From: JAKPAM01 sp047605425
GTDB taxonomy: Bacteria > Pseudomonadota > Gammaproteobacteria > Burkholderiales > Burkholderiaceae_E
NCBI GenBank assembly: GCA_047605425.1
Contig: JASGFT010000278.1
Coordinates: 1 to 5,206, forward strand
Length of the DNA stretch: 5,206 bases
Direction of reading: 5' to 3'
Numbering within the stretch: position 1 is the stretch's first letter; every line of letters starts with the position of its first letter. Made by a program: the position numbers and the translations under genes. Of this stretch, positions 1 through 5,202 are shown one piece after another. The notes under the pieces are model-generated. The model had not been told where the DNA came from. It saw nothing but the letters and a program-made list of their open reading frames with translations, and made no database searches.

Positions 1-447
1 CTCCCGACGGCCGCGGCGGCCGCGGCGGCCGCGCACGCCGCGACGCTCGATACCGAAACGCTCGACATCGAGGCGCCCGGCACCGCGGCACTCGACGCCG
101 CTGCGCTCGATACTGCGGCACTCGACGCCGCTGCACTCGATACTGCGACACTCGACACCGCGGCATCCGATACCGCCGCGCTCGACGCCGATACGCGCGG
201 CGCGCTGACGCCCGCGCTCGCCGGCGCCGGCATCGGCCCCGTCGCCGCCGACGCGTTGCTCGACACCCTCGGCTGGGATCCGGTGGACATCGAGGCGCTG
301 GCCCGCGCCGCGCGCCTGCCCGCCGGCCAGCTCGGCGCGACGCTGCTGCTGCTCGAACTGGACGGCCGGATCGAGCGACTGGCCGACGGCCGCTACCGCC
401 GAATGCCTGAAAGCTCGACAACCAAGCGCGAAAAGTCGCCTATTTGA
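1..447 (+). CDS. dprA: DNA-processing protein DprA, C-terminal part (5' end outside window)
   Basis: The reading frame is open from base 1 to a TGA at 445-447, so only the last 148 codons are present. DprA binds incoming single-stranded DNA in the cytoplasm and loads RecA during natural transformation. The visible part has two regions. First comes a low-complexity linker (residues 1 to about 75 of this fragment) with eight consecutive Ala codons and a run of five-residue units of the type ALDTA/ALDAA. Then comes a compact domain beginning ALLDTLGWDPVDIEALARAA and continuing through LLLLELDGRIERLADGRYRR, which matches the winged-helix domain that ends DprA proteins (the DPVDIEAL...LLELDGRIERL..GRY pattern). 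A short polar tail ends in KREKSPI. The catalogued Rossmann-like core lies upstream and cannot be seen. The next gene on this strand is topB after 208 bp. The expanded repeat linker is unusual for the family. The family call rests on the winged-helix domain alone. Confidence 0.85.
   Translation, partial: LPTAAAAAAAAHAATLDTETLDIEAPGTAALDAAALDTAALDAAALDTATLDTAASDTAALDADTRGALTPALAGAGIGPVAADALLDTLGWDPVDIEALARAARLPAGQLGATLLLLELDGRIERLADGRYRRMPESSTTKREKSPI
10..33 (+). repeat. Poly-alanine tract from a 9-bp GC repeat in dprA
   Basis: Eight Ala codons in a row are written with a GCCGCGGCG unit repeated twice and then a partial third copy. It lies just before the pentapeptide repeats and belongs to the same low-complexity linker. 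Such a tract is a likely slippage site, but it keeps the reading frame. Confidence 0.8.
46..195 (+). repeat. Ten 15-bp tandem units within dprA coding the pentapeptide x-L-D-x-A
   Basis: Ten consecutive 15-bp units begin at 46, 61, 76, 91, 106, 121, 136, 151, 166 and 181. Most start CTCGA(C/T) and encode LDTET, LDIEA, PGTAA, LDAAA, LDTAA, LDAAA, LDTAT, LDTAA, SDTAA and LDADT. The third and ninth units are degenerate. The central units also form a 30-bp higher-order repeat: 91-120 and 121-150 differ at only two bases. Unit length is a multiple of three, so gain or loss of units would keep the dprA frame and only change linker length. The repeat sits directly before the winged-helix domain. Confidence 0.9.
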
Positions 448-495
448 TACACAATCCGAATCGCCAAGTCAGGAATGTCACTCCATGAAGACGCA

Positions 496-537
496 GCCGC
501 GGCGCGCTCGCGCAGGAAATCGCGCGACCTCCGCGGC
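496..537 (+). promoter_or_regulatory. Imperfect hairpin in topB leader
   Basis: The outer stem is GCCGCGG (496-502) with CCGCGGC (531-537), 7 perfect pairs. An inner stem TCGCGC (508-513) pairs with GCGCGA (522-527), enclosing the loop AGGAAATC. An asymmetric internal loop separates the stems. No T tract follows, so a simple intrinsic terminator is unlikely. GC-rich DNA forms such dyads readily, so function is only a possibility. Confidence 0.3.
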
Positions 538-608
538 CGGGCTGCGGCTTGCGTTGTTCGACAGTCGCCACTTACCATTGGCGCCCCGCTGCCCTTGTCG
601 GGCCACAG

Positions 609-625
609 GAGCCTGCGACAGGCTC
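609..625 (+). promoter_or_regulatory. Short perfect hairpin 30 bp before the topB start
   Basis: GAGCCTG (609-615) and CAGGCTC (619-625) form a perfect 7-bp stem around the three-base loop CGA, with a possible G-U pair added at 608/626. It lies 30 bases before the topB ATG. With no T run after it, it resembles a structured leader element more than a rho-independent terminator. Confidence 0.35.
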
Positions 626-655
626 TCCGGTCCCCGGCACCCCTGACGCCCCGCC

Positions 656-3346
656 ATGAGCAAAGCGCTGATCATCGCCGAAAAACCCTCCGTCGCCGCC
701 GACATCGCGCGCGCGCTGGGTGGCTTCACCCGCGAGGGCGACTACTACGAGAGCGAGGATTACCTGCTGTCGTCGGCGGTCGGCCACCTGCTCGAGATCA
801 CGGCTCCCGAGGAATTCGAGGTCAAGCGCGGCAAGTGGTCGTTCGCGCACCTGCCGGTGATCCCGCCGCACTTCGACCTGAAGCCGATCTCCCGCGGCGA
901 GGACCGGCTCAAGGTGCTGACGCGGCTGATCAAGCGCAAGGACGTCACCGAGCTGATCAACGCCTGCGACGCGGGCCGCGAGGGCGAGCTGATCTTCCGG
1001 CTGATCGCCCAGCACGCGAAGGCCAAACAGCCGGTCAAGCGGCTGTGGCTGCAATCGATGACGCCGTCGTCGATCCGCGAGGCCTTCAGCAACCTTCGCA
1101 GCGACGCGCAGATGCGGCCGCTGGCCGACGCCGCGCGCTGCCGCTCCGAGGCCGACTGGCTGGTCGGCATCAACGGCACGCGGGCGATGACGGCGTTCAA
1201 CTCGCGCGACGGCGGCTTCTACCTGACGACCGTCGGCCGCGTGCAGACGCCGACGCTGGCGATCGTCGTCGAGCGCGAGGAGCGCATCAAGCGCTTCGTC
1301 TCGCGCGAGTACTTCGAGATCAAGGCGGCGTTCGGCGCCAAGGCCGGCACCTACGAAGGCCGCTGGTTCGACCCGCGGTTCAAGAAGAACGAGGACGCCG
1401 AGGCGCGCGCCGAGCGGCTGTGGACGCGCGGCACGGCCGATGCGATCGCCGCCGCGTGCCGGGACAAGCCCGGCCAGGTCACCGAGGAGTCCAAGCCGAC
1501 TACGCAGGCGGCGCCGGCGCTGTTCGACCTGACGACGCTGCAGCGCGAAGCGAACTCGCGCTTCGGCTTCTCGGCCAAGACGACGCTGTCGATCGCGCAG
1601 GCGCTGTATGAGAAGCACAAGGTGCTCACGTACCCGCGAACCGACTCGCGCGCGCTGCCCGAGGACTACCTGGGCACGGTCAAGGCGACGATGAAGGTGT
1701 TCGCCGACAGCGCGAACCCGGCCGATCCATACGCCTCGTTCGCCGGCAAGATCCTCGCGCAGGGCTGGGTCAAGCCGAACAAGCGGATCTTCGACAACAG
1801 CAAGGTCTCCGACCACTTCGCGATCATCCCGACGCAGCAGACGCCCAAATCGCTCAGCGACGCCGAGCACAAGATCTACGACATGGTCACGCGCCGCTTC
1901 CTGGCGATCTTCTACCCGGCGGCCGAGTACCTGGTGACGACGCGGATCACCGTCGTCGAAGGCCATTCGTTCAAGACCGAAGGCCGCGTGCTGGTCAACG
2001 CCGGCTGGCTGGCCGTGCATGGTCGCGCCGCCAGCGAGGACGGCGGCAATCTCGTGCCGGTCGAGACCGGCGAGACCGTCGGCACCGAATCGGTCGACGT
2101 CCACGCGCTGGCGACCAAGCCGCCGCCGCGCTACACCGAGGCGACGCTGCTGGCGGCGATGGAAGGCGCCGGCAAGCTGGTCGAGGACGACGAGTTGCGC
2201 GAGGCGATGGCCGCCAAGGGCCTGGGCACGCCGGCCACGCGCGCGGCGATCATCGAGGGCCTGATCGCCGACACCTACCTGATCCGCGAAGGCCGCGAGC
2301 TGGTGCCCACGACCAAGGCCTTCCAGTTGCTGACGCTGCTGCGCGGCCTGGGCGTGTCAGAACTGACGATGCCCGAGCTGACCGGCGGCTGGGAGTACAA
2401 GCTGGCGCTGATGGAGCGCGGCCAGCTCGACCGCGACGAGTTCATGCAGGAGATCGCCGAGATGACCCGCCAGGTCGTCGAGCGCGCCAAGAACTACAAG
2501 CTCGAGACCGTGCCGGGCGACTACGCGACGCTGGAGGCGCCGTGCCCCAGATGCGGCGGCGTGGTCAAGGAGAACTACCGGCGCTTCGCGTGCACGCGGT
2601 GCGATTTCTCGATCACCAAGACGCCGGGCAGCCGCGCGCTCGAAGTCGACGAGGCCGAAACGCTGCTGCGCGATCGCACGATCGGCCCGCTGCAGGGCTT
2701 CCGCAGTCGCCTGGGCCGCCCGTTCGCGGCGATCCTGAAGATCACGCCGGAGTTCAAGCTCGAGTTCGATTTCGGACAGAGCGGCGAGGAAGGCGAAGGC
2801 GAGCCGGTCGACTTCTCCGGCCGGGAATCGCTGGGCAAATGCCCGAAATGCGCCGAAGGCCGCGTGTTCGAGCACGGCATGAGCTACGTCTGCCACCACA
2901 GCGTCGAGCAGCCCAGGACCTGCGATTTCCGGTCCGGCAAGATCATCCTGCAGCAGGAGATCTCGCCCGAGCAGATGCGCAAGCTGCTGGCCGACGGCCG
3001 CACCGACCTGTTGCAGGGCTTCGTGTCGTCGCGCACGCGGCGCAAGTTCAAGGCGTTCCTGGTCGTCGGCAAGGACGGCAAGGTCAGCTTCGAATTCGAG
3101 CCGCGTCCGGCCAAGCCCGCGGCCGCGAAGACAGCGGCGGCCGACGCGGCGCCGGACGCCGGGACGAGCGGCCGGACCGCCGCCAGGACGGCAGCGAGAA
3201 CGGCCACGAAAACGGTAGCGAAAACGGTAGCGAAAACGACCACCAAAGCCGTCGCCAAAGCCGCGACGAAGCCCCCCGCGAAAGCGACCGCGAGGAAGAC
3301 CGCCACCGGCAGGACGCGCGCGTCGTCCGCCGAGGAATCGTCCTAA
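656..3346 (+). CDS. topB: DNA topoisomerase III-type (type IA topoisomerase)
   Basis: A complete 896-residue type IA topoisomerase that cuts and reseals one DNA strand through a tyrosine link, removing negative supercoils or decatenating DNA. Residues 1-135 are the TOPRIM domain: the catalytic Glu9 lies in IIAEKPS, and the acidic motif is D105-A-G-R-E-G-E111, the DxG form usual in Bacillus-type TopB rather than DxD. The central domain holds RVQTPTLAI (195-203), the active-site Tyr326 in TYPRTDSRAL, SDHFAIIPT (385-393), GLGTPATRAAIIEGL (522-536) and TGGWEYKLALMERG (577-590). Two Cys4-type ribbons follow (C630/C633/C646/C649 and C729/C732/C746/C756), each near a TopB C-terminal repeat (about 667-706 and 774-815). 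A Lys/Ala/Thr tail spans 817-890. The start is firm: an in-frame TGA at 644 leaves ATG 656 as the only start before the TOPRIM motif, yet no Shine-Dalgarno precedes it. It follows dprA and overlaps the convergent DUF3717 gene by 4 bp. A topA label is less likely. Confidence 0.95.
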   Translation: MSKALIIAEKPSVAADIARALGGFTREGDYYESEDYLLSSAVGHLLEITAPEEFEVKRGKWSFAHLPVIPPHFDLKPISRGEDRLKVLTRLIKRKDVTELINACDAGREGELIFRLIAQHAKAKQPVKRLWLQSMTPSSIREAFSNLRSDAQMRPLADAARCRSEADWLVGINGTRAMTAFNSRDGGFYLTTVGRVQTPTLAIVVEREERIKRFVSREYFEIKAAFGAKAGTYEGRWFDPRFKKNEDAEARAERLWTRGTADAIAAACRDKPGQVTEESKPTTQAAPALFDLTTLQREANSRFGFSAKTTLSIAQALYEKHKVLTYPRTDSRALPEDYLGTVKATMKVFADSANPADPYASFAGKILAQGWVKPNKRIFDNSKVSDHFAIIPTQQTPKSLSDAEHKIYDMVTRRFLAIFYPAAEYLVTTRITVVEGHSFKTEGRVLVNAGWLAVHGRAASEDGGNLVPVETGETVGTESVDVHALATKPPPRYTEATLLAAMEGAGKLVEDDELREAMAAKGLGTPATRAAIIEGLIADTYLIREGRELVPTTKAFQLLTLLRGLGVSELTMPELTGGWEYKLALMERGQLDRDEFMQEIAEMTRQVVERAKNYKLETVPGDYATLEAPCPRCGGVVKENYRRFACTRCDFSITKTPGSRALEVDEAETLLRDRTIGPLQGFRSRLGRPFAAILKITPEFKLEFDFGQSGEEGEGEPVDFSGRESLGKCPKCAEGRVFEHGMSYVCHHSVEQPRTCDFRSGKIILQQEISPEQMRKLLADGRTDLLQGFVSSRTRRKFKAFLVVGKDGKVSFEFEPRPAKPAAAKTAAADAAPDAGTSGRTAARTAARTATKTVAKTVAKTTTKAVAKAATKPPAKATARKTATGRTRASSAEESS
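3208..3238 (+). repeat. 12-bp tandem repeat in the topB basic tail
   Basis: GAAAACGGTAGC occurs at 3208-3219 and 3220-3231 exactly, followed by a partial third copy (GAAAACG, 3232-3238). In frame this encodes the KTVAKTVAKT part of the tail (residues 852-861). The repeat keeps the reading frame and lies in the Lys/Ala/Thr-rich segment that extends past the last zinc-ribbon module. Confidence 0.85.
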
Positions 3347-3576
3347 GCGCCAGGCGATCCGGAGGGCTGGCCCAGCCAGCGCTCCGCCACCCGCCGCTCG
3401 GGCTCGTCCAGTTCGTCGATCGATAGCTGGTCGAGCCGATGATGGATCATCCGCCCATAGATCCCGGCCAGCACGGCCACGTCCGCCGACAGCGCCGATT
3501 CGGCGCCGACCGCCGGCTGGGCGGCGCGGGCGCGATTGATGGCGGCTTCGAGCTGGGCGATGCGAATCGATTCCAT
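3343..3576 (-). CDS. DUF3717-like small protein
   Basis: A 77-residue protein starting MESIRIAQLEAAINRARAAQ and ending at a TAG (minus strand, 3345-3343). The arrangement I-x-x-L-E-A-A-I-N-x-x-R at the N terminus, then E-S-A-L-S-A-D-V-A-V-L-A-x-I-Y-G-x-M-I and a closing ELDEPERRVAERWL helix, matches the pattern I associate with DUF3717, a small family of unknown function found mainly in Burkholderiales. No signal peptide, membrane segment or cysteine is present, so it is probably cytosolic and mostly helical. The ATG at 3576-3574 is chosen because similarity begins there. An upstream extension to about 3744 is Arg/Ser-rich and runs over the chaC start, so it is likely noncoding. A weak GGA lies about 7 bases before the ATG. 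It converges on topB with overlapping stop codons and is divergent from chaC. Function is unknown. Confidence 0.75.
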   Translation of the reverse strand: MESIRIAQLEAAINRARAAQPAVGAESALSADVAVLAGIYGRMIHHRLDQLSIDELDEPERRVAERWLGQPSGSPGA

Positions 3577-3609
3577 GACGGATCCGTAGGGAGCGAGCGA
3601 CCGAACGCG

Positions 3610-3630
3610 CCTCGCCCCCGATCGGCGAGG
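3610..3630. promoter_or_regulatory. Inverted repeat in the divergent region
   Basis: CCTCGCC (3610-3616) and GGCGAGG (3624-3630) form a perfect 7-bp dyad with a 7-base spacer. It lies 34 bp upstream of the DUF3717 start. In neither orientation is it followed by a T tract, which argues against a terminator. It may be an operator, a leader hairpin of the minus-strand transcript, or chance in GC-rich DNA. Confidence 0.35.
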
Positions 3631-3686
3631 GACGCAAAAAAGCGACAGCCGGCGCGCACGCCGATCATCGCGACCACCGATGCAGC

Positions 3687-3692
3687 TATATT
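3687..3692 (+). promoter_or_regulatory. Candidate -10 box for chaC
   Basis: TATATT matches the sigma-70 -10 consensus at five of six positions and stands out in GC-rich surroundings. Only six bases separate it from the chaC ATG at 3699, so transcription from it would begin at or near the start codon. No good -35 box is seen at the expected distance (ATCATC at 3664-3669 is poor). Confidence 0.4.
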
Positions 3693-3698
3693 CGTCGC

Positions 3699-4385
3699 AT
3701 GGACAGAGCGCAGGCAAGCCGGCACGTCGACTGGGTGTTCGCATACGGATCGCTGATCTGGAACCCCGAGATCGACTTCGACCGCGCCGAACTGGTCAAG
3801 GTCCATGGCTTTCATCGCGCATTCTGCATCCGCTCGATCCATCACCGCGGCACGCCCGAGCATCCGGGAGTCGTCCTCGGCCTCGATCGCGGCGGTAGCT
3901 GCATCGGCATGGCGTTCCGCCTTCGGCCCGAGACCCGCGCCGAATCGATCGACATCCTGTACGAACGCGAGATGCAGTACGCGGTCTACGTCCCGACGCT
4001 GGTCGGCACGGCGCTGGCCGACGGCACGCGCATCCGCGCGCTGACCTTCGTCGCCAATCGTGCCAACAACGCGTACGAACGCCTGGCAGAAGAAGACATC
4101 CTGCAGCGGATGCGATGCTGCGCGGGCCAGCGCGGCGCCAACGTCGACTACCTGATCAATACCTGGCGTTCGCTGCAGCAGCACGGCGTCCACGACGAGA
4201 TGCTGGCACGATTGGCGCAGAACGCCGGTCCCGAAGTCCGGCCGGCCCCGACCCCGATCCGCGTCGCCGACCCGGGACGCGGTGCTCCCCCGGTACCCGC
4301 CTCCCCGCCGTCGGCCGCGCGCGCCGGCACGGCCGCGGTGCCCGCCTGCGCGCGCCACGCCGCCTCGTCCGACTCCGTCGCCTGA
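3699..4385 (+). CDS. chaC: ChaC-family gamma-glutamylcyclotransferase
   Basis: A 228-residue cytosolic enzyme predicted to split glutathione into 5-oxoproline and Cys-Gly. The N terminus carries the family signature VFAYGSLIWNP (residues 13-23), whose YGSL loop binds the gamma-glutamyl group. R40AFCIRSIHHRGTPEHPG follows, typical of ChaC. The predicted catalytic acid is Glu91 in YEREMQYAVYVP (88-99). Later conserved parts include the Cys140-Cys141 pair and GANVDYLINTW (146-156), then an HDEMLARL helix. Family similarity ends near residue 175. Residues 177-228 are a Pro/Ala/Arg-rich extension without a recognisable domain, probably disordered. The ATG at 3699 fits because the signature starts 12 residues later, but no Shine-Dalgarno precedes it. 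The gene is divergent from the DUF3717 gene and is followed after 108 bp by a glutathione S-transferase on the same strand. Cation transport regulation, the old ChaC label, is not implied. Confidence 0.9.
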   Translation: MDRAQASRHVDWVFAYGSLIWNPEIDFDRAELVKVHGFHRAFCIRSIHHRGTPEHPGVVLGLDRGGSCIGMAFRLRPETRAESIDILYEREMQYAVYVPTLVGTALADGTRIRALTFVANRANNAYERLAEEDILQRMRCCAGQRGANVDYLINTWRSLQQHGVHDEMLARLAQNAGPEVRPAPTPIRVADPGRGAPPVPASPPSAARAGTAAVPACARHAASSDSVA

Positions 4386-4421
4386 AGCAAGTGCCGGCAG
4401 CGCCGCCCATTCGAACGGGTC

Positions 4422-4427
4422 TAGAAT
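4422..4427 (+). promoter_or_regulatory. Candidate -10 box for the glutathione S-transferase gene
   Basis: TAGAAT, within GGGTCTAGAATGCGGACTC, resembles a sigma-70 -10 hexamer. It would place the transcript start near 4433-4435, leaving a leader of about 60 bases. No strong -35 sequence is visible 16-18 bases upstream, so the promoter is tentative. Its position in the 108-bp gap suggests gst can be transcribed apart from chaC. Confidence 0.45.
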
Positions 4428-4480
4428 GCGGACTCGATCGTGATCATGTCGATCGCGGCCACGGCATTCCGTTCGGACTC

Positions 4481-4484
4481 AGGA
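4481..4484 (+). promoter_or_regulatory. Ribosome binding site deciding the gst start
   Basis: AGGA lies 9 bases before the ATG at 4494. This supports the 4494 start over the in-frame GTG at 4440 and ATG at 4446, neither of which has a comparable site. Confidence 0.6.
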
Positions 4485-4493
4485 CTCCACGAC

Positions 4494-5102
4494 ATGAAGC
4501 TCTACTACGCTCCAGGCGCCTGCTCTATGACGCCGCACATCGTCCTCAATGAACTCGGCCTGCCGCACGAAGCGGTCAAGGTCGATCTGAAAACCAAAAC
4601 AGTTGCCGGCGGCGACAGTTTCATCAAGATCAACCCCAAGGGCTACGTGCCGGTCATCGAACTGGACGACGGCCGGCGCCTGACCGAGGTCGCCGCGATC
4701 GTCCAGTACCTGGCCGACCTGAAGCCCGAAGCCGGCCTGGCCCCGGCGCCCGGCACCTTCGAGCGCTACCAGGTCCTCGAGTGGCTGACGTTCATCTCCA
4801 GCGAGATCCACAAGGGGATGGGCACGCTGTTCAACCCCGCCGCGTCGCCGGACTGGCGACAGGCGTCGATCGACAAGCTGAACAACCGCTTCGACTGGCT
4901 GAGCAAGCAGCTCGACGGCAAGCCTTACCTGATGGGCGACGCGTTCACGATCGCCGACGCCTACCTGTTCAACATCCTGAGCTGGGCCAAGCTTCTCAAA
5001 TTCGATCTGGACCCATGGCCGACGCTGGGCGACTACGTCACCCGCATCGGCGCGCGGCCGTCCGTCGTCGAGACGCTGAAGTCCGAAGGCCTGCTGCGCT
5101 GA
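4494..5102 (+). CDS. gstA: Beta-class glutathione S-transferase (GstA-like)
   Basis: A 202-residue soluble enzyme, the same size as Escherichia coli GstA. It conjugates or otherwise handles glutathione with electrophilic or oxidised substrates. The N-terminal thioredoxin-like domain (1 to about 80) begins MKLYYAPGACSMTPHIVLNE with Cys10, the glutathione-reactive residue of the beta class. It continues with INPKGYVPVIELDDG, containing the cis-Pro53, and LTEVAAIVQYLAD, where Glu65 binds the gamma-glutamyl group. The helical C-terminal domain has His106 in SSEIHKGM, at the beta-class position, and FTIADAYLFNILSW (151-164) with the N-capping pair Thr152/Asp155. The ATG at 4494 is used because homology starts there and AGGA is well placed. 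Earlier in-frame starts add about 18 residues not typical of the family. It lies 108 bp after chaC, so two glutathione enzymes are adjacent. Substrate cannot be told from sequence. Confidence 0.93.
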   Translation: MKLYYAPGACSMTPHIVLNELGLPHEAVKVDLKTKTVAGGDSFIKINPKGYVPVIELDDGRRLTEVAAIVQYLADLKPEAGLAPAPGTFERYQVLEWLTFISSEIHKGMGTLFNPAASPDWRQASIDKLNNRFDWLSKQLDGKPYLMGDAFTIADAYLFNILSWAKLLKFDLDPWPTLGDYVTRIGARPSVVETLKSEGLLR

Positions 5103-5162
5103 GAGGCTGAGAGTCTTTCGTCCATGCCCGCCTTGCACGCCCAAACGTCCCGGCTCGTCGTT

Positions 5163-5202
5163 GCAAATGCTCGCCATAGCCCGAGCTATGGCTGCGCTTT
5201 GC
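5163..5202. repeat. Imperfect inverted repeat downstream of gst, probably cut by the window edge
   Basis: GCCATAGC (5173-5180) pairs perfectly with GCTATGGC (5185-5192) around the tetraloop CCGA. On the same axis GCAAA (5163-5167) pairs with TTTGC (5198-5202), with a five-base internal loop between them. The structure lies 60 bp after the gst stop. It could act as a transcript end or stabiliser, but no T run follows within the window. It has the look of a dispersed intergenic palindromic repeat. That reading is inferred and needs a genome-wide search. Confidence 0.55.

Larger units (their letters stand above)
485..646 (+). other. Possible leader ORF upstream of topB (weak)
   Basis: An ATG at 485 opens a 53-codon frame starting MKTQPRRARAG and ending with TGA at 644-646. 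AGGA at 471-474 is 10 bases before the ATG, a reasonable Shine-Dalgarno distance. The ORF is in the same frame as topB and stops 9 bases before its ATG, which would allow translational coupling. Against it, codon use is unlike the neighbouring genes (TTA, AGG, TGT, CTT, TTG appear), the peptide has no recognisable domain, and the ORF is short enough to occur by chance. I do not claim a real protein. Confidence 0.15.
448..655 (+). other. dprA-topB intergenic region and topB leader
   Basis: This 208-bp stretch has no convincing gene. It is less GC-biased at its 5' end. It contains a long imperfect hairpin at 496-537, a tight hairpin at 609-625 and a 53-codon ORF at 485-646. In many beta- and gammaproteobacteria a smg (DUF494) gene lies between dprA and the topoisomerase gene. 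No such coding sequence is visible here. I see no clear sigma-70 promoter and no oligo-T terminator, so dprA and topB may be cotranscribed. Confidence 0.6.
3577..3698. promoter_or_regulatory. Divergent intergenic region between the DUF3717 gene and chaC
   Basis: This 122-bp region separates two start codons pointing away from each other, so it should carry promoters for both. It has a 7-bp dyad at 3610-3630, an A6 run at 3636-3641 (T6 on the minus strand), and TATATT close to the chaC ATG. I could not identify a convincing promoter for the minus-strand gene. Confidence 0.5.

Noticed and set aside
46..195. Pentapeptide-repeat (Rfr beta-helix) domain
   Set aside because: Canonical repeats follow A(D/N)LXX with D or N before the central Leu. 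Here the order is L-D with Ala and Thr, and the tract is only ten units long, fitting a low-complexity linker instead.
475..1611. 378-residue plus-strand ORF overlapping the topB start
   Set aside because: The translation is Arg/Ala/Gly-rich and lacks any motif, while the overlapping topB frame carries all the expected topoisomerase motifs.
572..2104. 510-residue ORF on the minus strand opposite topB
   Set aside because: It is Arg/Leu/Asp-rich with no recognisable domain, and lies wholly opposite the clearly coding topB frame. GC-rich genes commonly leave such open antisense frames.
2357..3637. 426-residue minus-strand ORF spanning the topB end and the DUF3717 gene
   Set aside because: It is a shadow frame full of Arg, Gly and Ala. 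It overlaps both topB and the better-supported DUF3717 frame.
3447..4358. 303-residue minus-strand ORF opposite chaC
   Set aside because: No family features are visible, and the opposite strand encodes a ChaC protein with intact signature and catalytic residues.
4440..4493. N-terminally extended gst start at GTG 4440 or ATG 4446
   Set aside because: The added residues are not typical of the family, Cys10 numbering fits the 4494 start, and AGGA is properly placed only for 4494.
105..5102. DxD motif defect in TopB (D105-A-G107) as a sign of inactivity
   Set aside because: The DAGREGE form is normal for many TopB proteins, and Glu9 and Tyr326 are intact, so the enzyme is expected to be active. 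The coordinates given span the region loosely; the motif itself is at about 968-988.
4479..5177. 232-residue minus-strand ORF opposite gst
   Set aside because: It mirrors gst codons, has no domain, and its start lies inside the terminal inverted repeat.
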